From Saccharina japonica (taxonomy: Eukaryota > Sar > Phaeophyceae > Laminariales > Laminariaceae): DNA of 64,000 nucleotides. Position 1 is the stretch's first letter, and each line of letters begins with the position of its first letter. This document shows positions 33,980 through 46,834 of this stretch, piece by piece. Location: positions 204,099-268,098 of the forward strand of contig MEHQ01002840.1 of NCBI GenBank assembly GCA_008828725.1, in the 5' to 3' direction. The notes beneath the pieces are model-generated. The model saw only the letters and a program-made list of their open reading frames with translations, ran no database searches and was not told where the DNA came from. The position numbers and the translations under genes were made by a program.

Positions 33980-34600
33980 TTGTCCTGCACGGCCACTTCG
34001 GTTGGGTCAGAGCAACGCGTGACAAATGTGTCCCCTACTGCAGTGTACCGCATCAGTCATAGCCGAGAGAAATGGGATTTGTCCTCTGGTTCCACCGTGA
34101 TCGGACCCACTTGTGAATGTTTGTTTTTGTTATACTAGGCCACCGAAGTCGGAGCCAGGTATGTAATATGGTTTGTCTCCTAGAGAAGCTTTGTTCCGGG
34201 CATATTGCTTCGGGTCTGGTCCTACGGTGCCACCTTGATCGGGCTACAGTGTGACGCGACGGGTTCAACGATTCAGAGCGTCACCTTGGCCGGAGAAAGG
34301 TTGACTGGCTCGGCCTCAAATTCCACTTCGGTCGCATCAAACTGTAACGGTGTTTTATCCTATACTATGAAGGGCCACCTTGGTCGGAGCTAAGCGTGAC
34401 TTGAATTGTCGTCTAAGGTCATTTCGGTCGGCGCCTTGTGTAGTGTTACGCTTTTTGTCGTGCCATTCCACCTTGACCGCCCGGTGCATGCGGCAGCCGG
34501 TTTGTATGGAACCGTGTCCTCGAGCAGTGGTGGCCGTGATGCGGGACGATTCCGACTGGTGCTACAGTTACAGTATATCGGGCTAGTGCCAAGAGTTTCA
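33980..34600. repeat. Degenerate ~47-50 bp minisatellite, copy 4
   Basis: Units CCACTTCGGTTGGG (33993), TCCACCGTGATCGG (34093), CCACCGAAGTCGG (34140), CCACCTTGATCGGG (34231), TCACCTTGGCCGG (34281), CCACTTCGGTCGC (34323), CCACCTTGGTCGG (34375) and TCATTTCGGTCGG (34419) occur at the same places as in copies 1 and 5. Noncoding. Confidence 0.6.
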
Positions 34601-35419
34601 TTTCCTCGTTAAAGTGGCTGGGTTGGTTGTTTGTTTGAGTGAAACTAACGCAAACTTGGGCTTAACAAGGCGTTGTTTGCAGCCTGGTAAACATCCCCCC
34701 ATATCTGTGTAAACCTCAAGGCCACAAAGCATGGATGGCCAAGACTCCAAACAAATAGGGTAGTCTCTCAACCGAATGTGTCTGTGAACGACTGATAAAA
34801 GCCCCCAGAAAATAAAGAGTTTCCCCCCTGTACTGGTAGCATCAGTGTTCCCCCCTCCACAATTCTAACCTGGGGAGAAATTAGCATAACATAATATTGC
34901 CAGTGTATGCGCCTGCGGAGTGGCAAAGGTAGTTTGTTGGTATTCACACTGGCCCGCACTGTAGTTGCGTTGAGGCATGCATGCGGGCGATCTCGCGACA
35001 TGCAGCCGTAGCACGGTCGATGCTTGTGGAGTGTGTACAAAATGGTGACCCGGACAATCAGCACCATTCACATTGATCAAACGCGTAACCCGTAATCGTT
35101 GCGACGGGGAACCCCTCAGTCACCCCCTCTTCCGCTCGCTCGCCGCGTATGCCTACATCGTCTCCTAGACTTGAATACTTGCAAAAACCGGTCGACAGTG
35201 AGCTATTCCTGGTATGGCAGTAGTACATATATATATGGCAGTGGAAAAATATTCGTACGGCTGCTGGTTGTACCGTGGTGTGTTTGCGATCGATTACTTA
35301 CTATAGATTTAAGAGGAAGGTTAGCGGCTGCTTCTTGTTGTGTTTGCGGTCGATTCCATACTGTAGATATGATATGCGGAGCCTTGGTTGGAGCAAGAGA
35401 GTGTATGGCGATACTGGGA

Positions 35420-37850
35420 CACACAATGCCTTCGGGCCGAACATGATGCGATCGTTTGCGGACAGCTGTCAAAGAAACTATTTCACTCCCCACCGAAACA
35501 ACACCATCGTATTCGATCCGAAGAGGGCTTACGTGACCAGCCAAGCACCCTCAACGAACACCCCATACACAACTTAAAGATGGCACGCCTACGCCGCGCT
35601 TCGCTGGCATTCTCCTTGACTGACACATGGTCGGATGACCCTTTGTCGGAAGTCAGTCAACACCAACAGGAAACTACAGCAACTGTATTGCATGCCATTA
35701 TCTCCATTGGTTTCCGTTGCCGGTGCGCGGGATGGATGTTAGCGTTCGAACAGGGTTCACGACGCAGTGCAGGCGCGTGGTGTTGGCAACGGTGCTTGGT
35801 TGGAGCGCAAGCTCCTCCTTTACGCGCACGCCCTTCACGGAGCACAAACGTGTTTTCTCATGTGCATGGCCAATCATTTTTATCGCTGGGCATTCAGGAC
35901 ATGAGCACACACCCCTGTGACCCTTGAAGCTCACGCGCGCAGAGGGGGAACTCGTCTTCGAATCACGCGGGATGGCCAACACAACCAACCCTGCACTTCA
36001 TTGTGCACCAGAAAGGAATGCCGACAGTCCGAGCACCAGCAACCCATTTAATCCGAGATGGTCAGGTGTGTGGATGCGGTTTCTCACTACTGCTGATAAT
36101 CGATGTAATATATAGCCAAATGTTACCAAAGAAGGCTCATCCGACGACGCAACGAGGAGGAGGTTGCCACCTATTTGCTGCTGTACGTATATGCGTCGCT
36201 GAACAAAAAACAATGTGGGGTGCTTGTGCACAGTGCTCGCTAGTGGAAACAGCCGCGGCAGGCCACAGGCGGCGGTACTGGAATGTTTCATGGTCCGATG
36301 TACAATAGACATGACCACGATGTATGCGTTATATACGCGGACCGTCCATCGCAGCCCGTTCACAAAATTGCACCGCCGACCTACTGGCTGAATGATTGAC
36401 TCATGTGCCGTCTTGAACGACACCAGTCGATCGACATCGTATACCTGCGGGCAAAATCATGAAGCCACCAACCAACGCCAATGTATGCTACTGTATGTAA
36501 GTAGGCCGGTGGGGTTTGAGGTTAATTGCTGCATCTATTTTTGGCCTTAGGAAAGGTAGTTGGAATAATAGTTTCATTGTACCGAGTAAGCTCAGTGAAA
36601 TAATCATACCTCGATCAACACCGCATGCCGAGCGATAGCAAGCGAGCGGCCGTGCTTATCGTGCAAGGGTAAGAGTATTGCATGTGCTGCTCTGGCGATA
36701 GAGCCGTCCGAGCCCAATGCACTATACCGCGCGACACACGGTGCCGCGTAACGCCACGGGTCGGAGCAGGGAAGGTTAACGTTTGTAGTTCCGAGGCGTG
36801 TTTCACGTCTGGATCAGGTTCCCCCGATTCCTATGACACTGGGGTTAGAATCCCCCAATGAGTGGGACGGTTAAACACATCGTTGCTTTCAGGAGGCCAG
36901 CCGTTTCTGCCGAGGCTGGCCGTTCGACCGCCCGGAATGTTAATGGAAAACTGCCACCAAAATGCACCCGGCGGAGGCGTGTGGCTGTGCATTCCGATCT
37001 CGAGCCCCGCAAAGGGTTGGGGTTCGGTTCCGGCGTTAGACGTACACTTAGAGTGACGTTTATCTATTAGGTAGGCTTGGTCTGGGCCGGCGTGCAAAGT
37101 TGAAATTGACAACACACGCTCTGCTCAAAATTCAGTGCAGAACAGTCCTAGCGAATAGCCCTCGAGTATATGGGGGGTATACAAACGAATAACAGTGTTT
37201 TTGTTGACAGGCCCCCGCACGGTCAGTTTGAGCACATAACACACCTTCATACATACTTGTCTCGGCTGAGTTATGGCATATCAGAGGCATCATCACGTGG
37301 AATTGGAATAAAAGCCCCGGTGTTCCACAAGTGGGCTATACGACACTGATACGTCGCTGCATGGTATCAGCCGACACCACCCCCCTACCTTCTTGTCCCT
37401 GAAAGATGCAGACTTCTCGGACGGGCTGTACCGTCCCTATTACACACCGCGATATTTAGCTGTGCTGGGTTTCACAAATCATAAACAATGCCGTTGCTCG
37501 GTTTCGGCGCATCTGGGTCGATGTTGTCGGTTTCATATATGTGTAATGTCTCCGTGGCCTCAGGTCGTTTTTCAACAGGCGTGTTTCACGTGTTTTTCGA
37601 TCGTCCACGCCTTGGCCGTCTGCTATCGACTGCACTCGGGTGTGACCGTTACCTTTCAACCTAAATATGTAATATTTTGCAGGGACACCACGTGGCTATT
37701 TCTACACGGATACAGAGTTCATACATCCCACTAGTGTGCTAGGAACCTATCCGAAGCATACCCTTACAGCGCCGAGACATACAAACAGGTAGGTAAGTGT
37801 TTTTGTTTGTCACAAGACACCGAAAGGCATCATTTTGTGTGTACGTGAGT
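35420..37850 (+). repeat. Block Q, copy 4 (uninterrupted, ~2.4 kb)
   Basis: This is the reference version of the block present in copies 2, 3 and 4 but absent in 1, 5 and 6. It begins near CCTTCGGGCCGAACATGATG and ends where TTTGTCTCGGCGAGGAATGC resumes the common body. Short frames (35580-35927, 35998-36423 minus) are not preserved in copy 2, so I do not call genes. Its presence in the middle three units only is informative about array history. Confidence 0.6.
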
Positions 37851-40800
37851 TTTGTTTGTCTCGGCGAGGAATGCTCTGCAGGATTTGTCACGCGGACCTG
37901 GCATACCATACGAGATACGCCTCCTCCCTCGTGTACCGTAGTACAACGCCTACCCCTCAACGGCACTTGGTTATGTGGCTTGGGCCATCTTTCACGATTG
38001 CACGGCAAAAATGCGGTGGGGGGTTCAGTATTACGTGGCGGAACTTCAACGTAACTACTGCTGTACATACTATATACGGCGACGTCTGTCGGTCTCTATT
38101 TCCAAGCCTACTCACCTCTCGTTTCTACAGGGCTCTGTCTTTTATATACTACTATTCGTCTCTGCGAGATGAAAGAGACGTGGGCATGCGCATATGGCCG
38201 TTCTCTCTAAACGCGAAATATTTGTGGAACCAAGAGTACGCCGTGTGCATGATAAGATGCACCACGAAATCACGAGGGTGAACCTTGCTTCAACTTGCGA
38301 TAGGTGAACTTTAGTAGTCTGCTCGTATGGGTTGTGGTCATACCACAGTACTGTAGTACTGTATCTGCCTGTTTTGGTTCCGAACAAGGTGCCTACGGAG
38401 ATTTAGGGGTTAGCTGTTTATTAGGGATTGAGGTTAAGGTGATCTGTCGCAAAGTATTGAATTGCGTTGTTGCATGTTTCCTGTTTTCTTGTTGTCTATG
38501 TACTGTTCCTGTTTTATACTATCTGTATCGTTGCAGCTTGTTCATCACACGCGAGCAAAACGCGATGAAATGTTTCGTGAACGATACCCCCATGCTGTGC
38601 TTTACATGCTGTGTCTGGTATACTACGTTGATCGTTTTGCACTAAACCCACAAACTGGTCAAACGTGATTGAGCAATTTTTCAACATGAACCCCTGCAGA
38701 CAGTAGTGGGCCTATCTATTGTCGAGGTTGCGTCGCCTGAGGGATTCGTGTTCTGATTACCTCCCAGGAGGGCGCATCGTGCAATCACCGATACAAACCA
38801 ATACAGTAGTAAAGTTCAAAATTAATAACTGTGTTCGAGATTCGAATTCAACCATTTTCCATCAGTTGAATAGAAGTTCACATCGTCAAACCAAACTGCA
38901 CGCACGCACTATTCAGCAGCATATCTACTGTACAAGTAGTGGCCAATGTATCCCACAAACCAATACCAGGCAGAATAAATAGGTTAGGTTCGTACAGCCC
39001 CTTGTTTGTGTGTGCGTACAAGCTTGTTGTGATTGCATCTTGCTCGTATCAGACCATACCTGGCGAATCGCCTCTAGCCAAGGCCAGGTTGTAACTCGAA
39101 TGTCAGTGCCTTGATATGCGGTTCATATGCCCTCGAGTACAATTATTGTTTTGCCATGCAGCGCCGACTTGTGCTGGTCGACAGTAGTTGAGAACTTCAC
39201 TTTCCGATGCTCCGGCATCCTGTTGGCGGGGATGAGCATCAGGGTCACGAGAGAAGCAGCAACCCCAGTCGGCGGTAGGAAACAAGCCCTACTTTCTTTT
39301 GAGTGAGACATCACAAGTGACGGCGACGATGACAGAGCGATGGGAAATGAAGCGCGATACTGCACGAAGGGTGTCAATCAAATCGTCATCGAGCATTCAG
39401 TGTGTTGTAGCTACACTGTGGACTCAATGCCTAGCTGCAAGCTGCATGGCGTATCATTGGATATGTACGCTATACGTAGTATGCATAGGTCTCGCAGAAC
39501 TGAAACCGCGAGGCATGCCATTGATACTAAACGATACCCGACCGATCATCGCCGTTACTCTGCCGCTAAGAAAGGCAAATACATGCTACAACCGCGCGTG
39601 CTCGTGATCCTCCGCCATCACGATAGCTACCCAACAAACTTACTTATTTGTGAAATAATTGGTTGCCAGAGTGGAAGCCGTGTCTGCAAGGTTGGAGCTT
39701 CATTACGTGAACATTGTTTTCGCTTGTTTTTTTCTTCTATTTTACTAACCGTTTCTGGTGAAGTTTCCGCTCGACACAAGCACTTGATCCGTGGACAAAC
39801 AAACCCCAAGACCATCGCCAATAATACTGCAGATCGGAGTAGCGAGACTGTTGCCTCCGGAGCCTGCATCCGTTCGACGGCCCGCTGTTGTTGAGGGATA
39901 CTTGGTTGAGGCATACCGTTAAGCATCAATATGTCGAAGAACTCGTACAGTAAGGGTTATGACGTTGTGAGCGTTTTGGCGCTGCTGCAGTCGCACCATG
40001 TAGCATGACGGCCTCGGAAGGCGTTTTCGCCTATTAGGGAAGGCTCTACAGATCATCCCCGTCTCTGTTCGGGGTTCTTAAAAAATGTACGAGTACCTCA
40101 GTATACCATTAGTTTCCTTGTTCTTCGAGTTATGAGGGGGTCATTCAACACCGCAAGCTATTGGAAGAGTCAACTGTCTCTTCTGACGCCGAAAGGGCCG
40201 TATACAGTATACGATAATCAGTGTGTGGACCCCTGTGAAATAATGGCCATTCTCACAGTAGCGCGGGCACAGTGCGAACGTCCTGCTCTACCGTAAGGCC
40301 ATCATCAAATGTGAGATCCTTGTAAATAGTGCGATCAGAGACTGATGTGGTGGAACGTTGTGTTTTCGGCAGTATCCGGTGATATCGTTTGTTTTATGTG
40401 GCTGTCGAAGATGTACAAGTGGCACCCGTGGAGCACTTGGAGCCGAATGAGTTACTTTTAAATGAAATTAATTTAAATACGTCAGCTGTGAGTCCAACCG
40501 ATTGAAGAGTAGATACTGAGTTACTATTGTAGGATATAGGTACTGTACCGTATAACCTTCGGAATATAATTCAACCATGATTTACTATGATCTCCCGTTC
40601 CCTTGAACGAGCACCTAGAAACAATAATAATACACTAATATCAAATACGCACGTATAACTGAGTACTTCCTGTACATAACCTCCTCCTATTGGCCCTCGT
40701 CATGGGGCATGCCCTATAAACGCGGTCACAGCAGGGGCCCATAAGCGGCAGTATCCCATCTTTGTTATTCTGACCGGACCCTTCAAATATCAGGAAAGGA

Positions 40801-42448
40801 CGTGTCCCTGCCAATATAGGGATTGTAGGGATACGTATCCTCGACAAAGCACGACCGTCAGCAACTCGTTGCCGTTTCGCGGTGCGGAGTCTCAGCTTTT
40901 TCCTTTACTAAAGACATGAGGCTTACTTTAGGAACGCGCTGGTACTGAGCACCCGGCACGCGTGACAAGCTGAAAACATACATCTAAACGTACTGGCACC
41001 AGGTACCAATAGCTTTCCTACACACGACTCCAACCTGCTGCGGCGGACTTACACAATCCCCGCTAGGCTCGTTTGGCTCGGGATCAACCGAGGCAGTGCA
41101 CAACGTAACACATGCGGAGAACGAAATTGTTTCGCTATATATGTCGTGTCTTATCATTCTCCCACTTTAACATTTGCTCAATCAAGCGGACGAATCCCTA
41201 GGGGTGAGACATGTTGCTCTTATCGCTGATCCAGCGCACGGTCCACCTCGCGATAGAGTAACATGAATGGGAGTCATCAGGTACAGCTGATTGTACACTT
41301 GTAGCTTGTATCGGCCTCTGGTTTACACCGGGTATGCACATTGCGAATATCGCCGATACACATTACCCCCACCACAGGACAGCTTGCGGAAATATCAGCG
41401 ATTGGAACATTCCATCGGCGACCACGCAGTACCGACGACGCTGCAGACGATTTTCTACATTCACCAAACACCTTCGAGATACGGTTTGGTCGGGGAGCCG
41501 GGAGACCCAGTATTAACGGCATGTACTCAAAGGGCGAGAAGGTGTAAGGAATGTTGAGTGTATATGCTTATCAGGGTTGAAAAGCCGGCGAGTACTACAA
41601 AAAAGTGTACTGAACATACTTTCCCCTTGATATTGTTACGACCGGCTCGTGGATCTGGCCATTGCGTCTTCCATTTTCTTGTTCAAGCACTATGACTTCA
41701 GTAGAAGGCAATGGCCATCAACTGCATCGATTTCTTAAGAGGCTCGCTTCCAATGTCTAGTCTGATCACGTACTGTAGTAGTACGCGACACAAATTTCGG
41801 AAGTGCGGTGTTTCTCTGGGCCAAAGGTCTCATTCTTACTTTGTATGGAACGTAGATGGCGTCGTATCTCGGTCACTGCTTTTCTTAGGAATATCTTTTT
41901 TCGTTCGTGGTATTTCGTAAATACATCGAGCTAGCACTTATCGTATGGTATCTTGCAGTACCACAGTAATTGATACTCCTGTACGTCTTCGGTCGCACGT
42001 GTTAGAGTATTTCACTAAAAATGTACGTAACGGTCTGTGATTCCCCTTGACGCTACCCGGGTCGACATGATGCTTTTACCTGGGCACATGCAGTGGAGCC
42101 GTTCCGGTTTCTTTGTAGGAACGCTGTGGTAAAAGCGGTAACACGAAGATTCCAGACCCAGGCATTGTCGGCTCTAGATTCCCATATTTCGACGGGCTGC
42201 ACGTGTTTTAATCATCGTGTGCACCGTATGATATAAACATATACTCAGTTAGGTATAACCCAACAGCCAACATACCATTATGCGCTTACTGTGCGCTGCT
42301 CACTCTGCCCGTCCCCTCTTCCAAACCCTCTCTACCAGTGTTGCACGCTTTGTATGCGCATCGCTGCATATTTACACAGGCCTATCCACCATGACATTAA
42401 GTCGAACTACGCCGGGACGTCGAGGTTTTGACGGAGGCGATTCACGTC

Positions 42449-43120
42449 ATGGGGGACGCCAATTCCAGGATTCCCTCGTCCGCTTGCTCAACCGGGCCGA
42501 GGAGACCCACCATCGCCGGTTTAAACGACGGTGCTACTGCCTGCAGTACCAACATAAGCCCCAACAACGGCCCATACACCGCTACTCGGGTTAATGGCCA
42601 AAGTAGCAGCAGCTGCCGCAACGATGGCACCGCTTACAAGAACAAGAACAATAAAACAGATCATGGTAACCACCAGGATCACGACGGTACTAGCGATATC
42701 CACGGCAGCAAGGATAACGCCGAGCCACACCAGACATCATTGACCAACACGGTGTCTCATTCGGAATATCCTGTCCAACGTTCCGACGGCTCGACCGTGC
42801 AACATGACGACCACGGCCACAACGACAACCACGACCATTACCGCCGCCACCAACTCCGCGACGATGTTGGCACCAGCAGCAAAGACGAGCCCTAACATAT
42901 CGGACCAACATCCACCAAGGTGCCACCCGGATCGCCCACCGCCTCCAACGTCCCCGAAATCGACTCCACACCACCCGAAGCGAGCAGCACGGGAAGCAAG
43001 ACCCAACCTAGCGAGGTACGACGTAGTGGTGTGGTCGATATACATGCATGGCCGGCTTGAGACTGGACGCGTCCTGACCCAAACCCTACGTGTCGCGCCT
43101 ACCCCCCGCTTGTCGGATGA
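42449..43120 (+). pseudogene. ORF-H, copy 5: least frameshifted copy, two in-frame stops
   Basis: One frame holds from the ATG at 42449 (M-G-D-A-N-S; an upstream in-frame ATG is at 42428) to the ancestral stop at 43118-43120, about 223 codons. It is broken only by TAA at 42893-42895 and a TGA near 43049. Blocks in order are PSSACSTGPRRPTIAGLNDG, NGQSSSSCRNDGTAYKNKNN, DHGNHQDHDGTSDIHGSK, SDGSTVQHDDHGHNDNHDHY, DDVGTSSKDEP, PTSTKVPPGSPTASNVPE, GSKTQPSEVRRSGVVDIH and Y-P-P-L-V-G. The His/Asp cluster could bind metal; that is only a suggestion from composition. No family is recognised. It gives the best view of the ancestral ORF-H. Confidence 0.5.
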
Positions 43121-43410
43121 GCCACCGAAGCCGTCCGCCACCCCCCGGCGTCCCCTGTCCATTTTGAGAGCCAGTCACGCAATTACCAGGTCGAAGAAAA
43201 ACTTGTCTCGAGGGGTACTACGACGCTTTAGACAAGTTTTCTTCGACCTGGTATTTGCGTGACTGACTCTCGAAACGGACGGGGAACACCGCGGGGCGGT
43301 GGATGACTCCGGTGGGTCCTCCTGCAGGCAGGGAATAGACGTGACGGGTGAGGGCTGCTTCAGGCCGCGTTCAGTGTCAGGTCGTCGACGCATCGAATAA
43401 GGACCAAACC
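43015..43410. repeat. Unit palindrome, copy 5
   Basis: The left arm (about 43015-43212) ends CAGGTCGAAGAAAAACTTGT and the right arm (about 43224-43410) begins TAGACAAGTTTTCTTCGACC, so the inner arms match almost perfectly around a short loop (GAGGGGTACTACGACGCTT). The arm sequence CGGGGAACACCGCGGGGCGG and the following ~120 bp mirror the left arm back into ORF-H. Confidence 0.8.
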
Positions 43411-43439
43411 GCAACGGCTTACCTCACTAGGTTGGATAT

Positions 43440-43565
43440 TTCTTCCACGGACGGGTGGCGGACGACTTCGGTGTCTCATGTTCTAGGCGGGGAGTAGACG
43501 CGACGAGTGGGGGTTGCGCCAGGCCATATCAAGTTTCAGGCCGGCGACGCATCCAACACTACCAC
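43440..43565. repeat. Direct duplication of the right palindrome arm, copy 5
   Basis: GACGGGTGGCGGACGACTTCGG-type sequence and GGCGGGGAGTAGACGCGACG, through GGCCGGCGACGCATCC, repeats the block at 43275-43395. A comparable second partial arm is present in copy 1 (2403-2500) and, inverted, in copy 6 (about 59150-59250), but not in copies 2-4. Confidence 0.6.
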
Positions 43566-43579
43566 AAAACCTCAGGTTT

Positions 43580-43927
43580 ACGCCACCCCGAGCTCGCGAT
43601 GTCATTTCACGTCGATACCAAGAGGCCGTGGCTGTCGTCACGATGTGATTTACCCGTTGAACATTACGGTTTTTGTCGATAGTCCTCGAGACGAACCGTC
43701 GAACAACGGCGTCCCTCCCTTCCTTCTTCTTCTCCTCGTCGGATACTGAAGTCGTGGGTTACACCATAGAAACGGACGGAGGCACGCGTGTTTCCCTGTC
43801 ATTAGCAGCAGCGACAACAGCGGCAGCGGCAGCAGCAGCAGCCACAACAGGCACAGCTGAGGCTCCCGAAACCGACGCTGGCGGGGAAACAGCCTCCTTC
43901 AAGATAGAGACATGCTCAACGACATGA
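43580..43927 (+). pseudogene. ORF-A, copy 5
   Basis: The frame 43673-43927 reads SIVLETNRRTTASLPS, SSSDTEVVGYTIETDGG, an Ala/Thr tract (43803-43850) and TTGTAEAPETDAGGETAS, then closes at 43927. The preceding block (TPSSRCHFTSIPRG and its neighbours) is in a different frame. The match to copies 1, 4 and 6 in the DTEVVG and TTGTAE blocks is at the protein level. It is shortened at the 3' side relative to copy 4. Unknown product. Confidence 0.45.
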
Positions 43928-44419
43928 GGCGGAAGGAGGATGTATCGGCGGCGACACCCGAGATGGACAGGAGGGGTATTCGTGGGTGGGTTGGCTGACG
44001 TACTAGGCAACACCGCTATAGCGCAGGGAGGCGGCTGGGCGGGAGAGAGGCGGCTCTCGGTGCAACGAGGCGCCAGTTGAGTTGATGAATGAACTTGACA
44101 CTTTGGTGCCCCCGGGCAAGCGGTGTGACATTGGGATAATAACCCTGGAATCGAGATGTTGATTAAGCCCCGTAAGATACGATTTGTTATTAGTATCCGG
44201 TGGCGTTTATTTACCACACGACACCTAACATTGTTTGACATCTACACTGAATTAATCGTTCAAGGACACAGGTACTATCTTACCGTACAACAAGATGGAA
44301 ATCCATACAGTCGCAAATCCCGTACGTTATTGACCTTTAATATCGTATTTTACGAGTTTCATAAAGGCTCTCCTATCACCAGCAGTAAACGTGTAGTGGC
44401 TTATCATGAAGCCCAACCT

Positions 44420-45080
44420 CGGTCCGAGAAAATATCACAACGGGTTCTTACCCTACGCGGCCGCCTCGGTTGGGTCAGAGCAACGCGTGATAGCGTGTAC
44501 CCTCCTTCAGTGTACCGCATCCGTCATAGCTAGGTGAGACGGTTTTTTGTCCTCTGGTTCCACCGTGTTCGGACCCACTTGTGAATGTTTCTTTTTGCTT
44601 TACTAGGCCACCGAAGTCGGAGCCAGGTGTGAAATATGGTTTGTCTCCTAGAGAAGCTTCGGTCTGGGCTTATCGTTTCGGTTCTGGTCCTACGGTGCCA
44701 CCTTGGTCGGGCTACAGTGTGACAAGACGGGTTTAACCCTTCAGAGCGTCACCTAATGGCCGGAGAAAGTTAAAACTGGTTCGGTCTCAAATTCCACCTC
44801 GTTCGCATCAAACTGTAACGGGTCTCGTCCTATACTACCTTGGTCGGAGCTAAGCGTGACTTGAGTTGTCTTCTAACACCATTGCTGCCTGCGTATAGTG
44901 TAATGATACGCTCTTTATCGTGTAATGTCACCTCGATCGTCTAGCACAACTGGCGGCCGGGTTTTATGGAACAGTGGCCTCGAGCAGTGCTGCCCGCGAT
45001 GCGGGATGCTTTCGACTGGTGCTGCAGTGCAGGGGGCTAGCGCCAATATTTTCACTTGCACATTAAGGTCCCTGGGTCGG
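44420..45080. repeat. Degenerate ~47-50 bp minisatellite, copy 5
   Basis: CCGCCTCGGTTGGG (44461), TCCACCGTGTTCGG (44559), CCACCGAAGTCGG (44609), CCACCTTGGTCGG (44698), CCACCTCGTTCGC (44802) and CTACCTTGGTCGG (44837) follow the order seen in copy 4. Noncoding. Confidence 0.55.
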
Positions 45081-45651
45081 TTGTTTGTTTGGGGCTACTC
45101 GTAACCAAAGCTTGGTCTTGACAATACGTTGTTTGCAGCCTGGCAAACAACCCACCATGGCGGTGTGAGCCTCTAAGCCGCACAGCATGAACGGAAAGGC
45201 ACACGGTAGTAACTCAACCTATCGTGTCAGAAAGCGAAAGTGCATTCCCCCTGTACTGGTAGCATCATCATTTGTATCCTCGCAAAATATTCTAAGCAGG
45301 GGAGGGAGAAATCCACACAAAATAATAATGCCAGCCACAGTGTATGTGCCTGCGGAGTGGCAGATGTACTTTTTTGGTATTCATACTGTAGTTGCGTTGA
45401 AGCATGCATGTGATCGATCTCGCGACATGCAGCGGCAGTAGGGTTGATGCTTCTGGAGTGCGTACAAAGTGGCGACTCGGACAACCAGCACCATCCCCAT
45501 TGATCAAACGCGTCACCCGTCATGGTTGGGAGGGTAACACCTCAATCGCCCCCCCCTTCACCCACTCGCCGCGTATGCGTACCTCCCTTCTAAACTGAAT
45601 ACTTGAAAAACCCGGTTGACAGTAAGTTATGCCTGGTATGGCAGTAAAACA

Positions 45652-45685
45652 ATATATATATATATATATGTATTTTTATATATAT
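45652..45685. repeat. TA microsatellite
   Basis: (AT)n with a short ATGTATTTTT interruption lies at the position where copy 1 has AATATATATAATATATATT (4570-4590) and copy 4 has a shorter TATATATAT. Confidence 0.85.
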
Positions 45686-46834
45686 GGCAGTGGACATATA
45701 TCAGTAAGGCTGCTGGTTGTCTCGTGGTGTGCTCGCGATCGATTACATAACTATAGATCTAAGAGCATGATTAGCGGTGGTCTCGTGGTGTGTTTGGGTT
45801 TGGGTTTGTCTCGGCGAGGCACACTCTGCTGGATTTGTGACACGGCACGGTAACATACCGTGCGATGTAGGCCTCTTTCCTCGTGTACGGCAAGAATGCA
45901 ATGAGGAGTTCATTTTGTGGCGGAATTTCTACGTAACTAACACTGTTCACGCTCTATACGGTGACGTTGTCCGTCTCTATTTCCGAGCCTGCTCACATCT
46001 CGTTCCTACAGGGCTCTGTCTTGCATACATAGCGATTCGCCTCTGCAAGATGAAAGAAACGTGGGCATGCGCATATAGCTGTGATCTCCATACACGAAAT
46101 TTCTGTAAAAACAAGAGTACGCCATGCACATGATACAATCTACATGGAATCAGGAGGTTGAACCTTGCTTCAATTGGCGATACGTGAACTTCAATTGTCT
46201 GCTCGTATAGGCTGCAGCCATACCGTGGTACTGTATCTGCCTGCGTTTGTTCCGAACAAGGTTCCTACGGAGATTCATTGGTAACTGGTTCATTAGGGAT
46301 TGAGGTTCAGGTGGTCTATCGCAAAATATTGAATTGGGTTGTGCATATATATATTGTTTTGTCGTTGTCCGCTGCTGTATGTGTACCTTTTCTATACTAC
46401 CTTTATCGTTGCACCTTAGTATTCACACGCGGGTCAAACGTGATGAATCGTTTCATAAACGTTACCACCCTGCTGTGCTTGGCATGATGTATTCGGTTTA
46501 CTGCGTTTATCGTTGCACTAAACTCACACGCTGGTCAAACGACATTGAGCGATTTCTAAACATCCACCTCTAGTGGGCCTACCTATTGTCGTATTTTCGT
46601 CGCCTGAGGGACTCGTCTTCTTATCACCTTCCATGGGGGCGCATCGTGCAATTGCCAATGACAACGTACAAAACAAACGTGAATCGCTTACGTAGACACC
46701 CGAATTCAACCATTTACCATCAGTTGACTCGCAGTACACATCGTCGAAGTGAACACACGCATTATTCAGCAACACACTTATGGTACGAGTAGTGGCGAAT
46801 GTATCCCATAAACTAATGTCAGACACAATAAGTA

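Larger units (their letters stand above)
31433..41702 (+). repeat. Large tandem repeat unit, copy 4 (10.3 kb, most complete)
   Basis: This copy holds every block and no obvious large insertion, so it is the best reference. Landmarks are the head at 31433, ORF-H at 32154, the palindrome centre near 32932, ORF-A to 33624, the minisatellite at 33980-34600, ATCAAACGCGTAACCCG near 35077, block Q at 35420-37850, GTGGGCATGCGCATA near 38182, CCATCAGTTGAATAG near 38859, GCGTTTTCGCCTATTAGGGA near 40020, CCAACCTGCTGCGGCGGACT near 41030 and GGTTTGGTCGGGGAGCCGGG near 41483. The body 37850-41700 has no ORF conserved between copies. Confidence 0.85.

Noticed and set aside
35580-36423. Genes inside block Q (plus 35580-35927, plus 35924-36115 and minus 35998-36423)
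   Set aside because: The first and third frames are not preserved in copy 2. The second (PERNADSPSTSNPFNPRWS) is similar in copy 2, but no more than the surrounding noncoding DNA.
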